Assembly (NCBI RefSeq): GCF_032911445.1
Contig: NZ_JAWJEJ010000001.1
Coordinates: 3,286,001 to 3,350,000, forward strand
Source of the DNA: Sphingomonas sp. HF-S4
Lineage (GTDB): Bacteria > Pseudomonadota > Alphaproteobacteria > Sphingomonadales > Sphingomonadaceae
Reading direction: 5' to 3'
DNA: 64,000 bases
This document shows positions 63,266 through 64,000 of the stretch, in pieces. A program made the position numbers and the translations under genes. Position 1 is the stretch's first letter. Each line of letters opens with the position of its first letter. The notes below the pieces were generated by a model, which did not search any database, was not told the DNA's origin, and saw only the letters and a list, made by a program, of their open reading frames with translations.

Positions 63266-64000
63266 ATGAAGCTCGCTGTCCGGCTCGGTATTCTGGCGCT
63301 CGTCGCCGCGCCGCTCGGCGCCACGCTTGCGATGAGCGACAACAGCCCCCAGGTCGAGATGGCCACCCCCGGCATGGGCGGCGGCGCGATCGAGCGCTTC
63401 ACCGCGCGCTTCAACCAGCCGATGGTCCCCCTGGGCGATCCGCGCGCAGCCGCCCCGTTCAATGTCGAATGCCCGGTCGGCGGCGAGGGCCGCTGGGTCG
63501 ACCAGCAGACCTTCGTCCACGAATTCGCCAGCCCGCTCCCCGGCGGCGTCACCTGCACCTTCACCCTCAAGGACAAGCTGAAGTCGCTCGCCGGTTATGC
63601 GCTGACCGGCCAGACTAAGTTCACCGTCGACAGCGGCGGCCCGATCGCGCGCGCCGTGCTGCCCAGCCGCTATGGCCGCGAGATCGAGGAGGACCAGACC
63701 TTTCTCGTCGCCGCCAACCTCGCGCCGGATCGCGCCTCGGTCGGCGCCAATGCCTATTGCGCGGTCGACGGCATCGGCGAGAAGATCCCGGTCGACGTGC
63801 TGCCGGCCGACGTGCCGGGCAAACTGCTCGCCGGCCTGGGCACCGATCAATGGTCGGTGCAGAGCTTCCTCGAGGAAGCCGGCCTGCCCCAGGCGCTCCC
63901 CGCCGCCGAGGCCAATCGCGCCAAGGCGACCGCGAGCGTCGTGGCGCTCAAGTGCCGCCGCCCCCTGCCGCCCGGCCGCGACGTCTCGCTGGTCTGGGGT
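63266..64000 (+). CDS. bacterial alpha-2-macroglobulin family protein (5' part)
   Basis: The first 245 residues; the gene runs off the right edge. The signal peptide (MKLAVRLGILALVAAPLGAT) is followed by MG-type beta domains with IERFTARFNQPMVPLGDPR, the typical N-terminal signature of YfaS-type macroglobulins. These periplasmic protease inhibitors usually pair with PBP1C. GGGGGAAT precedes the ATG at 63266. The bait region and thioester lie outside the window. Confidence 0.8.
   Translation, partial: MKLAVRLGILALVAAPLGATLAMSDNSPQVEMATPGMGGGAIERFTARFNQPMVPLGDPRAAAPFNVECPVGGEGRWVDQQTFVHEFASPLPGGVTCTFTLKDKLKSLAGYALTGQTKFTVDSGGPIARAVLPSRYGREIEEDQTFLVAANLAPDRASVGANAYCAVDGIGEKIPVDVLPADVPGKLLAGLGTDQWSVQSFLEEAGLPQALPAAEANRAKATASVVALKCRRPLPPGRDVSLVWG

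Overview
The window is a GC-rich alphaproteobacterial chromosome segment, most likely from a sphingomonad (Sphingomonas or a close relative). This is inferred from the gene order helicase / S4 protein / fdxA / carD, a gene-transfer-agent-like head cluster, a TonB-dependent siderophore receptor, TIGR02186 beside a TauE/SafE exporter, and strongly biased GC-rich codons. No rRNA, tRNA, CRISPR array, integrase or transposase was seen.

Layout. 1-527: 5' part of a Cache-domain sensor or chemoreceptor. 639-6318: minus-strand operon of a siderophore-type receptor, two DUF3526 ABC-2 permeases and an ATPase. 6580-10344: TonB, a dihydroorotase-type amidohydrolase, a YgfZ-type folate-binding protein and a decayed alpha/beta hydrolase. 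10446-11576: OmpA-like porin with a clear terminator. 11687-19815: remnant of a phage-like/GTA head module (terminase small and large subunits, portal, DUF6127, prohead protease, capsid). It is interleaved with lgt, a HEAT protein, a methyltransferase and small genes. Its capsid gene is fused in frame to the end of a DUF2793 gene, as if the whole tail module had been deleted. 20113-21945: a large DUF4157 protein with a putative cysteine-peptidase-like C-terminus split by a coiled coil. 21946-30902: DUF418 protein, 7TM-DISM diguanylate cyclase, acyl-CoA ligase, succinate-semialdehyde dehydrogenase, xseB-ispA-coaD and a periplasmic cyclophilin. 30903-38011: queA and tgt (queuosine), separated by a tail-collar gene, LysR regulator, EF-hand protein, zinc exporter, HAD phosphatase and a cupin fusion. 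38053-39096: SleB-type cell-wall hydrolase.

39346-47304 is a chaperone-usher pilus locus of the spore-coat-U type: minor and major subunits, chaperone, usher and a probable tip protein. A small secreted protein diverges from it, and an orphan winged-helix regulator lies beside it. A hairpin after the major subunit probably sets the excess of subunit over assembly machinery.

47666-58892 holds a dipeptidase, pdeM, a GIN-domain lipoprotein, carD, fdxA, an S4 protein, a SUV3/MgpS-type helicase carrying an in-frame palindromic repeat, an M23 peptidase, two small conserved proteins and a HerA-type ATPase. 58971-61705 has TIGR02186/TauE and a small beta-barrel protein. 61702-63123 is an NfrB-type glycosyltransferase which, with the barrel protein, suggests an NfrAB-like glycan secretion system. 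The window ends in the 5' part of a bacterial alpha-2-macroglobulin gene.

Most notable: the capsid-DUF2793 chimera in a scrambled GTA remnant, the DUF4157/cysteine-peptidase-like protein, the palindrome translated inside the helicase, and a short motif shared by the pilus, regulator and glycan promoters.
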